From: Hoplostethus atlanticus
Lineage: Eukaryota; Chordata; Actinopteri; Trachichthyiformes; Trachichthyidae
Direction: 5' to 3'
Length of the DNA: 64,000 nucleotides
NCBI GenBank assembly: GCA_034670405.1
Contig: JAXDDX010000165.1
Location: 590,001 to 654,000, forward strand
Below the pieces are notes generated by a model that did no database searches, was not told where the DNA came from, and saw only the letters and a program-made list of their open reading frames with translations. A program made the position numbers and the translations under genes. Positions 36,714 through 48,460 of this stretch are shown one piece after another; within the stretch, counting starts at the first letter, position 1, and each line of letters starts with the position of its first letter.

Positions 36714-37867
36714 ACTTTGCGACAAGTGAAGCTAAAACAACATATCTACAGCCATATATCAACTCTCCAGTTATTATTTTGTAGGATGCAGGCAGCAACA
36801 TAGATCCACAGTCTCCCAACACGCGAAAAATGCCAGGACAGAGTGGATTAATTTTATTTTTAACGGCAACGGCTACAGTTTCTTCTGTGTGATGATCACT
36901 CCTCAGACTGCTTGAGCAACGGCAGGATTAGCATCTAAATTGAAGCTTAAAGATGGAGCAATTCATAAGGTATTGGAATCTGTAAGTGTCACCATGTTTT
37001 GATTTAATTTACCAAATTAGTCTGGTTAGTATATTTGACTGCTGGTTAGCTAACGAGCTAGCGGGGCTAGCCATGGGCTTGTTGGGCGTGGAAGAAGTAA
37101 GAAAACTAAAGCTGGAGTCATTAAAAGTAAAGTAAAGTAAAAGTAAAGTTATTGGTTGGAGTGAGGACTCATCTTAAAGTTATTTGTTGGGACCAGTGTC
37201 TGTTTTATAAGTCTGTCGAACGTGTCAGGCTTGGTAAACTTTATCCACCATTAGTACAATCGTGTTTGGTTGTTTGGCTGCGCTGTTTGGATGCAAATAG
37301 ATTGCATCCAATAATATATTGGCTAACTAGCTCAACAAAATTGTCAATCCTAGCTTGTCTGCAAGTTGTATTCAATAAGCTTATGGACATGAGCCATAAA
37401 CAGACCGGCTACAGCAGAGAGTGTCGCTCACACACCCACATACACAAAACAAAGTACAATATTACACAGAATTGTTATCATTGAGAAACTAAGTGGAACC
37501 GCCTCAGCTGCCTCTTCCCATTCTGGGTCAGACTCCGGCTCAAACATGTACGGTCTCAGTGTTGGTTCTGGAGCGGCCGCCATGGTTATGGTAGATTTCT
37601 GCATCAAGCTTATTTGTTTACCTTGAGCAGCAGGAGCGCTCTGCTCTCCATGGAGGTCGTATGTAATGAGCACTGCTCTGATCATTACATACAACCTCCA
37701 GCCCTCAAAACAGCCTGTTCTTTACAATGGAGAAAATGAGAGACTGAAACACACACCACAGAAGCTGGTTTTAGGATTTTTTTTTTATCTAGACTTCACA
37801 AACATCTTGTAAAGACCCCCAGGAACAGTTTAAATAGCCCAAAATGAGTACAGTACCCCCCCTTTAA

Positions 37868-39011
37868 AGGTGAATCATTTCTGCTTCATGACCTGGCAAA
37901 GGGGCATCTTTGAAGAGTCAAGTAAGTTGGTAAGTTTGAACCTCAATCATGACCTTTGTCAAATGTCACTCTCTCTCACTGTCTCCCACCTTCCCCCGCC
38001 TCTCCTCGTTATCTAATGAAGCAGAAACACCATGACAATATGGTTAACTACGTGGTGTCAATTCAAACTGTGGTCAAAATGTATACAGCTGTCAATGTAC
38101 TTCGCCTGAGGGGCATTCGGAGAGTATATTGTACCCCGGATAGGTTTATGGCAGGAAACCTTCTGCCACGTAAACATTTTTTGTCAGAGACATCAGAGGA
38201 GCCGCGAGGGGAGCAGATGGGAAATGTTGTCACGTCGAGATGATTTCTATATTTCATGGCCGTACCTTCCCGAACTACAGATGAGCGGGGGAAAAAAAAA
38301 CCATTTCCAAAACGTTCTGCCTCAAATTTGTGAAAAACAAAATCACTGCCTGAAGTTCATGATCATCTCTAAAGTACAGGTAATCCTGCCCACTGGTTAT
38401 TTGTTTAATCAATTGTTAAACTTTTTATTGTGCTTTTATTTATTTGAATTCATTCATTATTTATTATTTTTATTAATTATGATTCATTTATTTTCTCTTG
38501 ATGTCGTTTTTTTAAATGCTGGTTATCTGATTTCATATATACAGACATGTTTATGTGTAACTTGTGTGCAGCCAGGCTGTTTAACTAGAGAATGATCAGC
38601 AACATGCAATAATGGAAGGGACAATATTCCCAGACAAATTGCTGGGAGGAGAGCTTACCTAAAAACCTTGAAAACCGTGGTCCGCAATCGCTTCCGTCAA
38701 TACGATTAAGCAGGGAGAGTGAAAGTGAGAATAACAACGTGTCAAAATAAAATATTAACTCGAAACAAAGAAGAATAAATGCAGAGGAACGGTTGAGAGA
38801 GAGCATCATGACGTCTGGTATCTCGTTCCTCAATCGATGCGGTACACTTCCTCCGCTCAATACCGTAATAAAACCCTTGGAATGACCCGGAGAGCACGGT
38901 AAAGGGGTTGATCCCGCTCCCATTCCGCTGCAAACCTGACTTCCATCCCGGTGATTGCACATATGTATTCTGAATGCCATATTCTGACCCCGAAGCATGC
39001 TCCCTCCTCAG
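37868..39011. other. Non-coding: no gene seen upstream of the distal exon
   Basis: AT-rich sequence with no recognised repeat. It ends in a pyrimidine tract (GCTCCCTCCTCAG) that forms the acceptor of the distal exon. Confidence 0.5.
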
Positions 39012-39088
39012 GCCCCGCCACGCTGATCGATGAGGGATGGATCTACCGTGGTTTCAACCTGCCTGGCTCTCCCGCCTCTCCCTCTTGA
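39012..39088 (+). CDS. Distal terminal coding exon (alternative end 2)
   Basis: The acceptor GCTCCCTCCTCAG precedes 39012. Two bases complete a Gly codon if joined to the phase 1 end of exon 7, and 24 codons follow to TGA at 39086-39088. The peptide includes PATLIDEGWIYRGFNLPG, and codon choice is strongly coding-like against an AT-rich background. The phase fits the main gene exactly, giving a 786-residue product. It could instead end a separate gene whose other exons I missed. IYRG recurs from exon 6 (HIYRGMAPG), which hints that both belong to one protein. Confidence 0.6.
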
Positions 39089-39114
39089 GCGTGGCGCAGG
39101 TGACACATTACATT

Positions 39115-39120
39115 AATAAA
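39115..39120 (+). terminator. Poly(A) signal AATAAA, distal
   Basis: Canonical hexamer 27 bases after the TGA, followed by TAAATAAG and a G-rich stretch. The 3' UTR would be very short, so a later signal might be used. Confidence 0.4.
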
Positions 39121-41052
39121 TAAATAAGCAGGGGGAGTGGAGCTCTCATCACGGCGCCAATGATGGGACAATTATCTCAGGGTAAACAATGCTCTGCCAT
39201 TGCCAGCCACGATCAATGGAATCAATAGGGCTCGGAGGGGGAGATGGAAAGGGGAGGGATGGGGCGGGGGGGGGTGGATGGAGGGAGACGGAGCAGAGAT
39301 ATGATCAGAGAAGCAAGACTGAGGGGAGAAAAACAAGAGGGAAGCAGACAGAAAGACATATGCAGACACAGAGGGCCTTTCAGGAGATGTGACGCGTCCT
39401 CTGGCGGCCATATTGGAAGATATGAACAGCTGATTACACTTACAAACTACTTACAAACAGAACTGAATCGATATTTCTGCGTTGTTTTGACTGGTAACAT
39501 TTCACCACTGACACATCAATGATCAATTTTGCGTCGCTAAATCAGCGACGTTAGCTTGCTGGCTAGTTCGCTATCGAAGCCAAAAACAATTCGATGACCG
39601 TCTTGGAGTAGAGACTAGACTAAAGACAAGACAGCTTACTCTGTTACAGTCACCTTAGCTGAAATCTCTTTTCCTTGCCTGGTCGTTTCATATGTAGCCA
39701 TTATATCTGAGCAGAAATTGGATGAGTGGATCTGCGACACGACTGCAAAGCCTCTATACGCACAGACAGAAAGATTTACAAACAGCAGAGGTGTGAAAGA
39801 GAGAAAAGCGAGAGACAGGAGAAAAGAAATAGGTTGAAAGATGGAAGGGGAAGACGGCCTCCGTGGTTGGAGGCTGAGAGACGAAAAGAGGGTGTGTCTT
39901 TTTAGCATTGTGTGAGCCATAATCCGTAATCTCCGCTGTAGGTGTCGAGTGCCTATAGCCACAGACAAGACGTTTAATCCAATTTTGATGAAGGTAGAGG
40001 GATGCTTTAACAGAGAAGGTTTCTATCTGTTATAAAAGGCTTAAAGTGGGGGGGGAAATGTACAACAGCACTTGTACTTGCCGTTGAATGAATTACTGTC
40101 CTTCATCCTTTCAGGCCGGGAACGTGCGAGCGTGTGAGGAAGGAGGGAAAAAAAATGTCGCCGTTTACGATTCCTTTCATTGTATTTTCTCGGATTAATA
40201 ATGTTCGTCTTGTTTCCAGCGAGGTGTTTGGAGACTTAATAGATTTAATAGTCCTCGGGGAGTGTGTTCCGCCCACAAGAGTACACATACCAAATCAAGT
40301 GTATTCAGAAGTTTGGGGCGTTCAGGTGCACGTGCGTGTTCAGACAGCATCCCCTGCCAAGGACGTCGTTACTAGATTCCCCGGAGTATTGCACGGTGAA
40401 GATACGAGGATGTAGATATCCTTGAAAGAAAAAATATCTCAGAGAAAATGCTCTATTCATCAGGACCGGGAGTAGTCATGTGTCTTTTACTTGTGTACAT
40501 GTGCATATCTTAGAGACGAGGATAAAGCTCATTGCCACTACTGCACACAGAATAAGGCGCTCTCAACGTGTCTTCGCGGTCATCTCGGACTGATGCACGT
40601 CCTGAAAGAGAACTGATTTACAATCAAGTTGGGATTGAAATTCTTAAGACCTCCTATTTGTCAGCGTGCTAATGTGATGTTGATAAAGGCTTAAATCGAG
40701 GCCGCAGACTCGGCACTCGAGTTCGCCTTCTCAAAGTCAGCCTGATGAGCCGTGAGGACTTGTCATTGTAATGAGCGAGCCTCATTATGAACCAAATCAC
40801 CCTGTTCTCTTAGGAATCCAGCATGAAGAGTACTCTTTTAGGTAATTAATCCGGCACTCGGGTTTAGAAAAGCTGCCACAGCTATCGATACACACACAAT
40901 CACCGGATAAGATGTTAGTGTTGGCAATATGCTAACTTTTAATTATTTTTGTTATCAGATCATTTCAAAACTGATGGAAGTGTGGTGGGTTTCTGGCTTT
41001 CTATTGTAATGTTTACAAAGGTATATATAAGAATAAATGTTTTCCATATAAA
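39121..41052. other. Non-coding: no gene seen
   Basis: Includes a G/A-rich tract at about 39233-39340. No exon with supporting phase or poly(A) context is found. Confidence 0.55.
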
Positions 41053-41054
41053 TA

Positions 41055-41182
41055 CCCTTACAAAAAAGTCACGTGGAAAATTCATTTCACATGTGAGTTA
41101 AGCATTTTACATGTGAAAGTGCAGGTTTCACATGTGAAATGGAAGATTTCTTTGGAAGAAATGGAAGACTTTTTTGTAAGGG
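41055..41182. mobile_element. 128-bp palindromic MITE with TA target duplication
   Basis: TA at 41053-41054 and 41183-41184 flank the perfect terminal repeats CCCTTACAAAAAAGTC and GACTTTTTTGTAAGGG. The interior is full of TTTCACATGTGAAA-type palindromes, so most of the element can fold on itself. The TA duplication points to the Tc1/mariner superfamily. It is non-coding. Confidence 0.8.
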
Positions 41183-41414
41183 TACTTCAGGACATACCAC
41201 ATTCAATGCACATGCACATGCACTTTTATACCTGTACATCTGTATATATATATATATATATTATTAACTTTTGTCAATCCTGCTGCTTTTTCATATTCAT
41301 ACATTTTTTACATATTTTAGCTCATCCGCCTTTTATTGTCTAATTGTTATTTTGTTTGTGTTTTATATATATTTATATATTTATATATGTGTGATTTAAT
41401 GTATACCTTCCCAG

Positions 41415-41505
41415 TTGAAACGTGCCTCGTCCCAAACATTTCATTGCCCAGTATGACTGTAAGTGATACTGTACATATGACAATAAAAGACTTGAACTTG
41501 AACAT
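41415..41505 (+). repeat. Retrotransposon 3'-tail-like repeat
   Basis: The stretch ending GTACATATGACAATAAAAGA CTTGAACTTGAAC has the form of the 3' end of many fish non-LTR retroelements (short T/A word repeats after ACAATAAA). The boundaries are approximate. Confidence 0.35.
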
Positions 41506-43929
41506 CCATGACCTAATGGCTTAACACATTCAATACAGTATATGTATACTGTATATTATTATTATTAATTGGACCCTATTTTATTTTAGGCCACAAATGA
41601 TCGTAAATCATTGATTTCCATTGAAAAAAGTTAACTTGCATCAGAAGGTATCTTTAACAAAAGAAGAGGGACATTTTGGAAAAAAAAACACATGTTCTCC
41701 AAAAAGAATGTCAAGCCAGGGCGTTGTCACTTCCCGAGCCTCCACTTTAACTTCTCCCATGGGACGCCGATTCAGAATATCATTCACACTGTCTTGTTTT
41801 GTTTGCTCCTCCATGCTTGCCAGTTCAAGTGACAAACAAGTGACACGCCTGGAAAAAGGAGTGCCCAAGAAAATCTCATCTCTGGGAAAGCTGTCATCCT
41901 GTCACATCGCCGACGTGAAAGTAAAGCAGGACAGAGGGGATTGTTGTATGTTACAATGGGAGAAGCAGTTAATCCCCACATCAATGTTTTATGTGTCAGA
42001 AGGCTCGGCTTTTGGATTTAATTATTAACAGGAGCGCTGAGCTGACAGCTCAACTTCGTGTCAGATGTGGGGACAGAAAAGACAGAAGGAAGGGAAGAAA
42101 GTGAAAAAAGTCAAACGAAATAGATGTATTCTGAAGCCATAGTTTGCAAGACGCCAGCCTCTCTTATCTAATCTCTTGTGCGTGTGTGTGTGTGTGTATG
42201 TGTGTGGTGATGGACACACACCAGAGTGTGTTTAGACGGGGGAGATGACTGTGCTTGATGTGGTGGCATCTCCACACCTGCGCTGCCATCTGTGCCCCTC
42301 TACCCCCTGTGACCGCCATGCCACCTGGCACACAACAAGTGTCGCACGGAAGCCTTGATGAACACATCTCCCTCGCCTGTCCTCTGAAAGAACGAAAGAA
42401 AAAGAAAGAAAGAAACAAAGACTTGGGTTTCTGATGTTCTTTAATGAGACAGCTTACAACAAAACAAAGGAGGAAAAATAACTCAGCGACAGCCTCTCAC
42501 ACACACACAAGAAATAGGAGCTGAATGAGTGAAAGAAAGAAAGAAAGAAATACGTCATGCTGCCATGGTTTATTTGAGGATTTTCTCTGAAACTGGTATA
42601 AACCTCCCTTAAATATAATTAATAAGACAAACACACACTGCGTTTCCCTGCACACACACACACTCGAGCATCTTGCAAACACACACGCAAACTCAACCCC
42701 CTCCGTTCAACCTTGTAACCCATCTCTGTTGCTACTAGCAGTGCTGTTGGCCTCAAAGGTCCGGTGTTATTCAGCTTGTTTTCAGATATATCACGGCTCT
42801 GGATAAGAATAATGTTCTCTGTGATGTTTTGCAGATAAATGCAGTTTAGTTGAATTCATTAAAGCGAACACGTTTGAAGACTCACGGGCAGAACGGTTAC
42901 AATATTGGACAACACCAGCTCCTCTAATTCAGATGAGGTAAAAACCTGCTGAGTGGAGGCTTTCCAGACGCCGCCGCAAGCTGCCCTGATTGGACGGATT
43001 CCAGTAATTGTTTAGGTAGCGGAGCCAATCAAGACCAGTTGATCGGAATTGGAAAAAAACATTATATTTAACCGCTCAAGACAAAAATCAAATATCAACA
43101 ACGTCTTCATCAACATCTTTTGATCGTGTATTTGTTTAAATAAAGATTTGAATTCCCTATAATACGGGATGGTCAACTGTGCAGCGAGGGAATGAGGCTG
43201 CAGCATTTTGTCATGCTCGTGTCCACAATAGCGGCGAGAGCAACCAGAGGAGGCTGCCCCCCCCCCCCCCCCCCGAGGGGCATAATGTACCTCCTAAGTG
43301 GATCACTCTGCGTTGTCACAACCTCTTGGTGGGACGGGGCTACGCGCTCCTCTCATCACAAACAAACCTAGACGAGCTTTGTCAGGCTCGCTAATGCGTG
43401 CTGGTGGCGCTTGCGACTCGTCAGCTCGTCAGACTCGACCCCCACGCGGTATGCGTGTGTGAGAGGATGAGTCTTCATACATGCACCTTCATGTACGACA
43501 CACACATGTTGCGAGCGTTGCCATTGTTAACACCCCGTCTCCCCTGCTGTTTGTTTGCCGCGCGGTTTCACAGTGTGGTCGCGGCTTCTTCAAGGGCAGA
43601 GTTCGACACTAACTCAGCGGGTCAGCAGCTCTAATTGCTGCTTGGTTATGGCTGTGCGCCCCCAACAACCACCCCCCCCCCGTTCCCCTCTCACACCAAG
43701 CGGGAACATTATAATGATGAGGGTGAAAGAAGGAAGAGGGGAGATGACGGGATCATGGAAGCGGCGAGGAGGTTGAAGGGACGAGGAGGAGGCTGGGGGA
43801 AAAAAAACGAAAAGAGAGTGAGGGTAAATCACAGGGAAGCTTAGAGCTACAAGACACTGAACAAGAGGGATAATAGGGGACGATGCTGCTGATGAGAAGG
43901 ACGACGATGAAGATGGGTGACAGGGCGGC
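41506..43929. other. Non-coding: no gene seen
   Basis: Contains GAAA-type runs (near 42385-42415 and 42530-42550), short CA runs and an 18-base C run at 43257-43274. No gene is supportable. Confidence 0.55.
43257..43274. repeat. C18 homopolymer
   Basis: Eighteen uninterrupted C. A second long C run (16) lies at 63414-63429. Such runs are prone to sequencing length error. Confidence 0.9.
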
Positions 43930-44020
43930 CTCGTGGCTCAGAGAAACAGTCGACCCCCTCCTCCCCCACCTACTCACACGCTGTAAGTCTCTCTGGACAA
44001 GAGCATCAGCTAAATGCTTG
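43930..44020 (+). repeat. SINE-like unit with fish repeat core
   Basis: The head GGCCTCGTGGCTCAGAGA resembles a tRNA A box (TGGCTCAG). The tail TGTAAGTCTCTCTGGACAAG, then AGCATCAGCTAAATG, is the forward version of the core found reversed at 33985. I infer a diverged tRNA-derived SINE; the B box is not clear. Confidence 0.5.
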
Positions 44021-44660
44021 AAAACTATGATGACTATGAAGAGGGTGAGAGACGAGGGAAAGGGGTAATGATGCTAGTAATGATGAAGGCTGATAATGGG
44101 CGATGTAATGCAATGAAGGCAGTGATGGAGATGATGAATATTGCAGGTTTACTGACGGCACTAACAGTGAGAGTAATGGAGATGATGCTATCGCTATTAC
44201 CCACTCCGTTTAGTTTTTTTTTGCCCCGCAGGGTTTTTGTTCTCCAGGTCTTTGAGGTTTTCCTGAGGTTCACATGAATCCCCCCTCCTCCCCAACCGAT
44301 CGAGTGCATTGCTCTCCAGCGGCTTCGCATTATACCAACCTTTTATATTCTCATCTGTAGCCTCATTACAATGCCAATGTGTTAAAGTAAGCCGGCAGTC
44401 TCTTCAATAAGGGGGGATAATAAGGGATAATGTCACAGCTTTGACGTCTTATACCTGTGCACGAGACGGCCCACATCATATACACAGAAAAAATCTCCAA
44501 GCACGATGTTTATACACACTATCTCAGTCATTATGTGTAACTGTACGGTAAAAGATGTGAAATTACATGTTGTTTTTTTCCTCACCAGTTATCTCTCAAT
44601 CTTTCTATCTTTATTTAACTCGCACTTTATCTCTTCGGTTTCTCCTCCACCTCCCATTCC

Positions 44661-44663
<3 letters not shown>

Positions 44664-44691
<28 letters not shown>
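44664..44691. repeat. (CT)n microsatellite
   Basis: Clean CT run. A CA run follows at 44785-44828 and a CTC triplet run at about 44886-44910. Confidence 0.95.
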
Positions 44692-44783
44692 AGATCGATG
44701 TCTATCACGGAGAGGCTCTCTCCCGGTGGGCGGCGACATGTTAATCCCCCCGGACCCCTCGGCGCAGACATGCATCCTGGAAA

Positions 44784-44784
<1 letters not shown>

Positions 44785-44828
<44 letters not shown>
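44785..44828. repeat. (CA)n microsatellite
   Basis: Clean CA run of 44 bp. Confidence 0.95.
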
Positions 44829-44829
<1 letters not shown>

Positions 44830-46382
44830 ACAAACAGATATCACTCCTCACTCTCCAAATTTCCCTCTCTCTTTCTCACATCGCCCTCCTCCTCCTCCTC
44901 CTCCTCCTTCCTCCTCCCCACCCCCTTAACCATAATCAGCAGCGAGGCCAGAGCTGCGGTGAGGAAAAATAAGTGGAAATGAGACAGTCGGGAAGACAAC
45001 AACCACCTTTTGCTAGTTCAAGCGAACCATGCTAGCAAGATAACAAGCTAGGGGTGGCTCTTCTCCCCGTGGAAACTTCTAGTCATGAGCTGTGTTGCGC
45101 CGAGCAAACTGCATCCTATCTGAAAAACCCCGTCAGATGAATTCAGAGCAGGGTCAGTAGTACCAAATGTTTTTATTTAAACTTATATCTGCTCTACAGA
45201 ACACGATGTCCCCCGACAAGTCATTTCCTGTCATTTTCTTAAACTGCCGATTTATAGTTTCAGAAAAAGTCTGTTTTTGCCAGCTTTGTTTCTTTGCTTT
45301 GCTTGTTAAATTGTCTTAAATTTATTCCCAGGTAGCGTTAAAAAGGCTTTAAATACTTTTCCCCCGTTTTAGGGGGGGGCGTTAATTATTAACAGGCTTT
45401 GTCACTGTACTTGAAGTTACCACTGCAAAGCATTTCTGTTATAATCCTCATCTTTTATCATCTGTTAATGTTACGCTAAACCAGCGAAGGTCATAACTCA
45501 CGGAGATTGTGCGCACGCCCCGCTGCAACTTTCATTCATGTCCGAGACTGTGAAGCCCGGTGAAGTCTTTTTTTTTCTCTCTTCAGGGTGTCCCGAAAGA
45601 AAAGTTCTTCACATCACGTTCAAGTTCTTTGCGGCTCTCGGTTGGTGACGGTCAACCTTGGAAGGAGCAGCGGCACATAAGGATGAGGAGGAGGAACAAA
45701 ACAAAAACAGACAATCGTCAACGTCAGAACTGGCGCAGATATAAATATAGAGCAAACATCTGTGTACAATGACTTTAGCTTCTACAAACAGGACAGTGTG
45801 TGTGTGTGTGTGCACGTGTAAAAACAGAGGGAGGTAATTTATTACTTGTTTGTACACCTGTGCATGTGTGTTTGAGACAGAGAGACATATATTACTGTTG
45901 TGTACATGTAGTGTGTGTGTGTGTGTGTGTGTGTGTGAAGGCGAAGAGAGAGACAGGGTCCTTCAAAATAAAACCGCAGCACGCCAACAATGATTTATGA
46001 GGCTTCATACATCATATGTACTGAAGGAAAGATTTCACGCAGCCGCATTACATTTACAATGCCAACTTCACACACCATGTCAACGTCTCGGGATGCGCCG
46101 TACATAAATTCCCCTACAAAATAACAGTCTCCTCCACCAGCCACAGAGAGCGTTTTTAATCTCTCTTCTCTCTTCAACACACAAACACATGCCAGCGCGC
46201 TCAAACCCGCCAGAACTCGTCTTCTGCTTTTTTACATTTGATTGTAACCTAGATTGTGTCCAACCCTTCGTTGTTGTTTTTTTTCTTGACACACACACAG
46301 GCGGAGGATGAAAAGCAATGGGTATAAAATCATAATAGGCTGGTACAGAGTCAGATGTACTGTCACACAGCTTGCGGGCCTT

Positions 46383-46385
<3 letters not shown>

Positions 46386-46449
<64 letters not shown>
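46386..46449. repeat. (CA)32 microsatellite
   Basis: Clean 64-bp CA run, the second longest in the window. Confidence 0.95.
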
Positions 46450-46453
<4 letters not shown>

Positions 46454-48348
46454 GCCAGAGCGGGTAATTTCAGCAGACAAAAGAACCAAAGCTCTGCATT
46501 GACTACTATCTTAATGCACCCTGACACAAACGAGTGGTTTTGACACAATGCCTTTCGATCACAATGTGTTTGCGTTAGTGCTGCCACTTCAATCAAAGCC
46601 CCTTTGTCTGCGCCTCGCCACTTTGCTCGTTCTCGAGAGAGAGAAGCTTTCGGCGGAGAACAATCTTAAGGACATTTCGCCGTAATAGCTCGAGATCATT
46701 TCGCAGATGGGGCCCGGTGCCAAAGCTAGCGTGTCTCTTCCTGCGAGAGGTAAACTTCTTAAGTACGCGGCAATTCTGATGGCTAAACATCAGAAAATGG
46801 AGGAAAAAAAAGACTTGACGTAAAAGAAGAAACTGTCTGAACGCTTCGGCTTAACTCAACGCGGTGTCTGTCTGTATTGCGTCTATGCACACATGCGGGA
46901 ACACATGCATAAACAAACACACACACACACACAGGCTGTGCAGATGCTTGGCAATTGACAAACTGCTTACACACCTCTCTGGGTGCCAATGCCTTGAGTC
47001 AAATTATCCAACACTTTTCACACAGGGAGCACTTACACAACCTTCTCTCCGCAGGGGCTGCATTGAAGGTGTCCTTTTGCTAACAATGCCGCCATGCACA
47101 CACACACACACGCTGACATACACACACTCAACCCTGCTCTCACACACACACTCGCGCAGACACACACACCTGCGCGCACACCGATGGAGTAATTAGAGAC
47201 ATTTTAATCACTGAACTCTACTCCTGTGGGGCAGAGCAGGCAGAGCAAGGGAGATTGGGGTAGAAGTAGAGGCCCTTGACTGATTTCAACCTTGGTATAA
47301 TGATCATTGTTTGAGCCTGATTGCTTTGCCGCACTTTTGCCGCTTTGCCGACTGCGGTAGATGCTACTTTCTTCCAGCGAGCAGTGAGAGGACTCAAGGA
47401 TGCTTTCGGGATTGGCTCCTTTTCACATCCAAAAACTGAATACAGGCTCTCCCGTTAACGGAGAATAAATAAAGATGTCCGGGGGTTTGAATGTCGGCCG
47501 TGAATGTCGGCCGTGGCTTGTTCGAGTATTTTTTACAGGGCTTGAGTGGATTCAAAGCACAATAACTGGGTACCGGTTTTGAGAAGCATTTTTTGCGCAG
47601 ATCAGCCCTGAAGGTTTTGCTTTAAGCCTTGGGCAGGATGATGAAGGCTTAATCAAGAGAAATGAAAAGAAATGGAACACTTCATTTGTCTCATCAATCC
47701 CCAGTATTACTAAAAACAATTGCTTAGAAATCGGCGTTGTATTGTTTACCTCCTAATACACACAGGACTTCTCACTGAAACGGTTTAATCCACCTCAAAC
47801 TGAACCTCCAGCTTTTAACGTGCAAGTTCTTCTGGAGAGGCCGGCACGAGCTGCACGAGAGACGCAGCACGGCTGGAAAAAAAACAGGACAATTAATCTA
47901 CTTTGTCCCGTAATATTTGGGTAATCCTTCAATAAAGTGAAAGAGAGACTCATACTGCACCCCCCTGTTCTCTCAACTTTCATAGCTCCCTTATCTAAGG
48001 TGGCATACGGTAATATGAAAAAAACAACAGGGCTGGGTTTCCTGGGATCATATCACCTGTGTTTTTTTCCACGCCGGTGGAGGAAAAGGAGGTGGAGGAT
48101 GGGTAAACAAAGCCAGGGGAGTATGTTTTTTAGATGGCTGGGCTGAGCTCCCTGAGAGGACAAGGCCTCTCCTTGACCCCCCCCACCACACCGCCTGCCG
48201 CCGCCCCCCGTGCCTTGCAGTTCAGTAGATTAGCACAACAGAGGCGACTGCTATCGCCGGCTTGCAGCCTCCTCAGCCCCACTGGCCACACAAGATATCG
48301 CTCACACGCGCAGACACGCATTCACGCACATAAACAAATGGCGGCGCA

Positions 48349-48349
<1 letters not shown>

Positions 48350-48388
<39 letters not shown>

Positions 48389-48427
48389 CACACTCATGCA
48401 CATTAGTTGTGGCCACGCATGACCCCA

Positions 48428-48459
<32 letters not shown>
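48350..48459. repeat. Two (CA)n runs separated by 43 bp
   Basis: CA runs at 48350-48385 and 48429-48459 with unique sequence between them. Confidence 0.9.

Positions 48460-48460
<1 letters not shown>

Larger units (their letters stand above)
36171..37863 (-). mobile_element. TTAA-flanked 1.7 kb DNA transposon with a host-like ORF fragment
   Basis: The left end is TTAA then AGGTCCCATATTATGG; the right end is GTACCCCCCC then TTTAA. TTAA flanks are typical of Kolobok and piggyBac elements. On the minus strand an ATG (complement of CAT at 37580-37582) opens MAAAPEPTLRPYMFEPESDP, then EWEEAAEAVP and a stop soon after. This resembles the start of the P2X7-intracellular-domain-like proteins that are multi-copy in fish, but the assignment is from memory and uncertain. 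A smaller MITE is nested at 36472-36713. No transposase core is seen, so the element is not autonomous. Confidence 0.5.
6096..39088 (+). other. Transcription unit: unrecognised DFPxL-motif protein gene, seven shared exons plus alternative ends
   Basis: Seven + strand exons join in phase with AG acceptors and GT donors. The intron phases between them run 2, 0, 1, 1, 0, 2, and exon 7 ends in phase 1. With the 25998 exon the protein has 767 residues; with the 39012 exon it has 786. The protein is largely disordered in appearance, rich in Pro, Ser, Ala and acidic residues. It has DFPxL-type motifs near residues 273 (DFPALP), 416 (DFPVLT), 425 (DFPPLT) and 518 (DFPALQ), and a related DFIPLP at 386. 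An Asp/Ser-rich block at about 291-340 offers many possible casein kinase 2 sites. I see no enzyme motif, signal peptide or membrane segment, so a cytosolic or nuclear scaffold is likely. I do not recognise the family. Large size and short exons fit a vertebrate gene. Confidence 0.7.

Noticed and set aside
44506-44982. 158-codon + strand frame with Ser-Leu and Thr-His runs
   Set aside because: It is a translation of adjacent CT, CA and CTC microsatellites.
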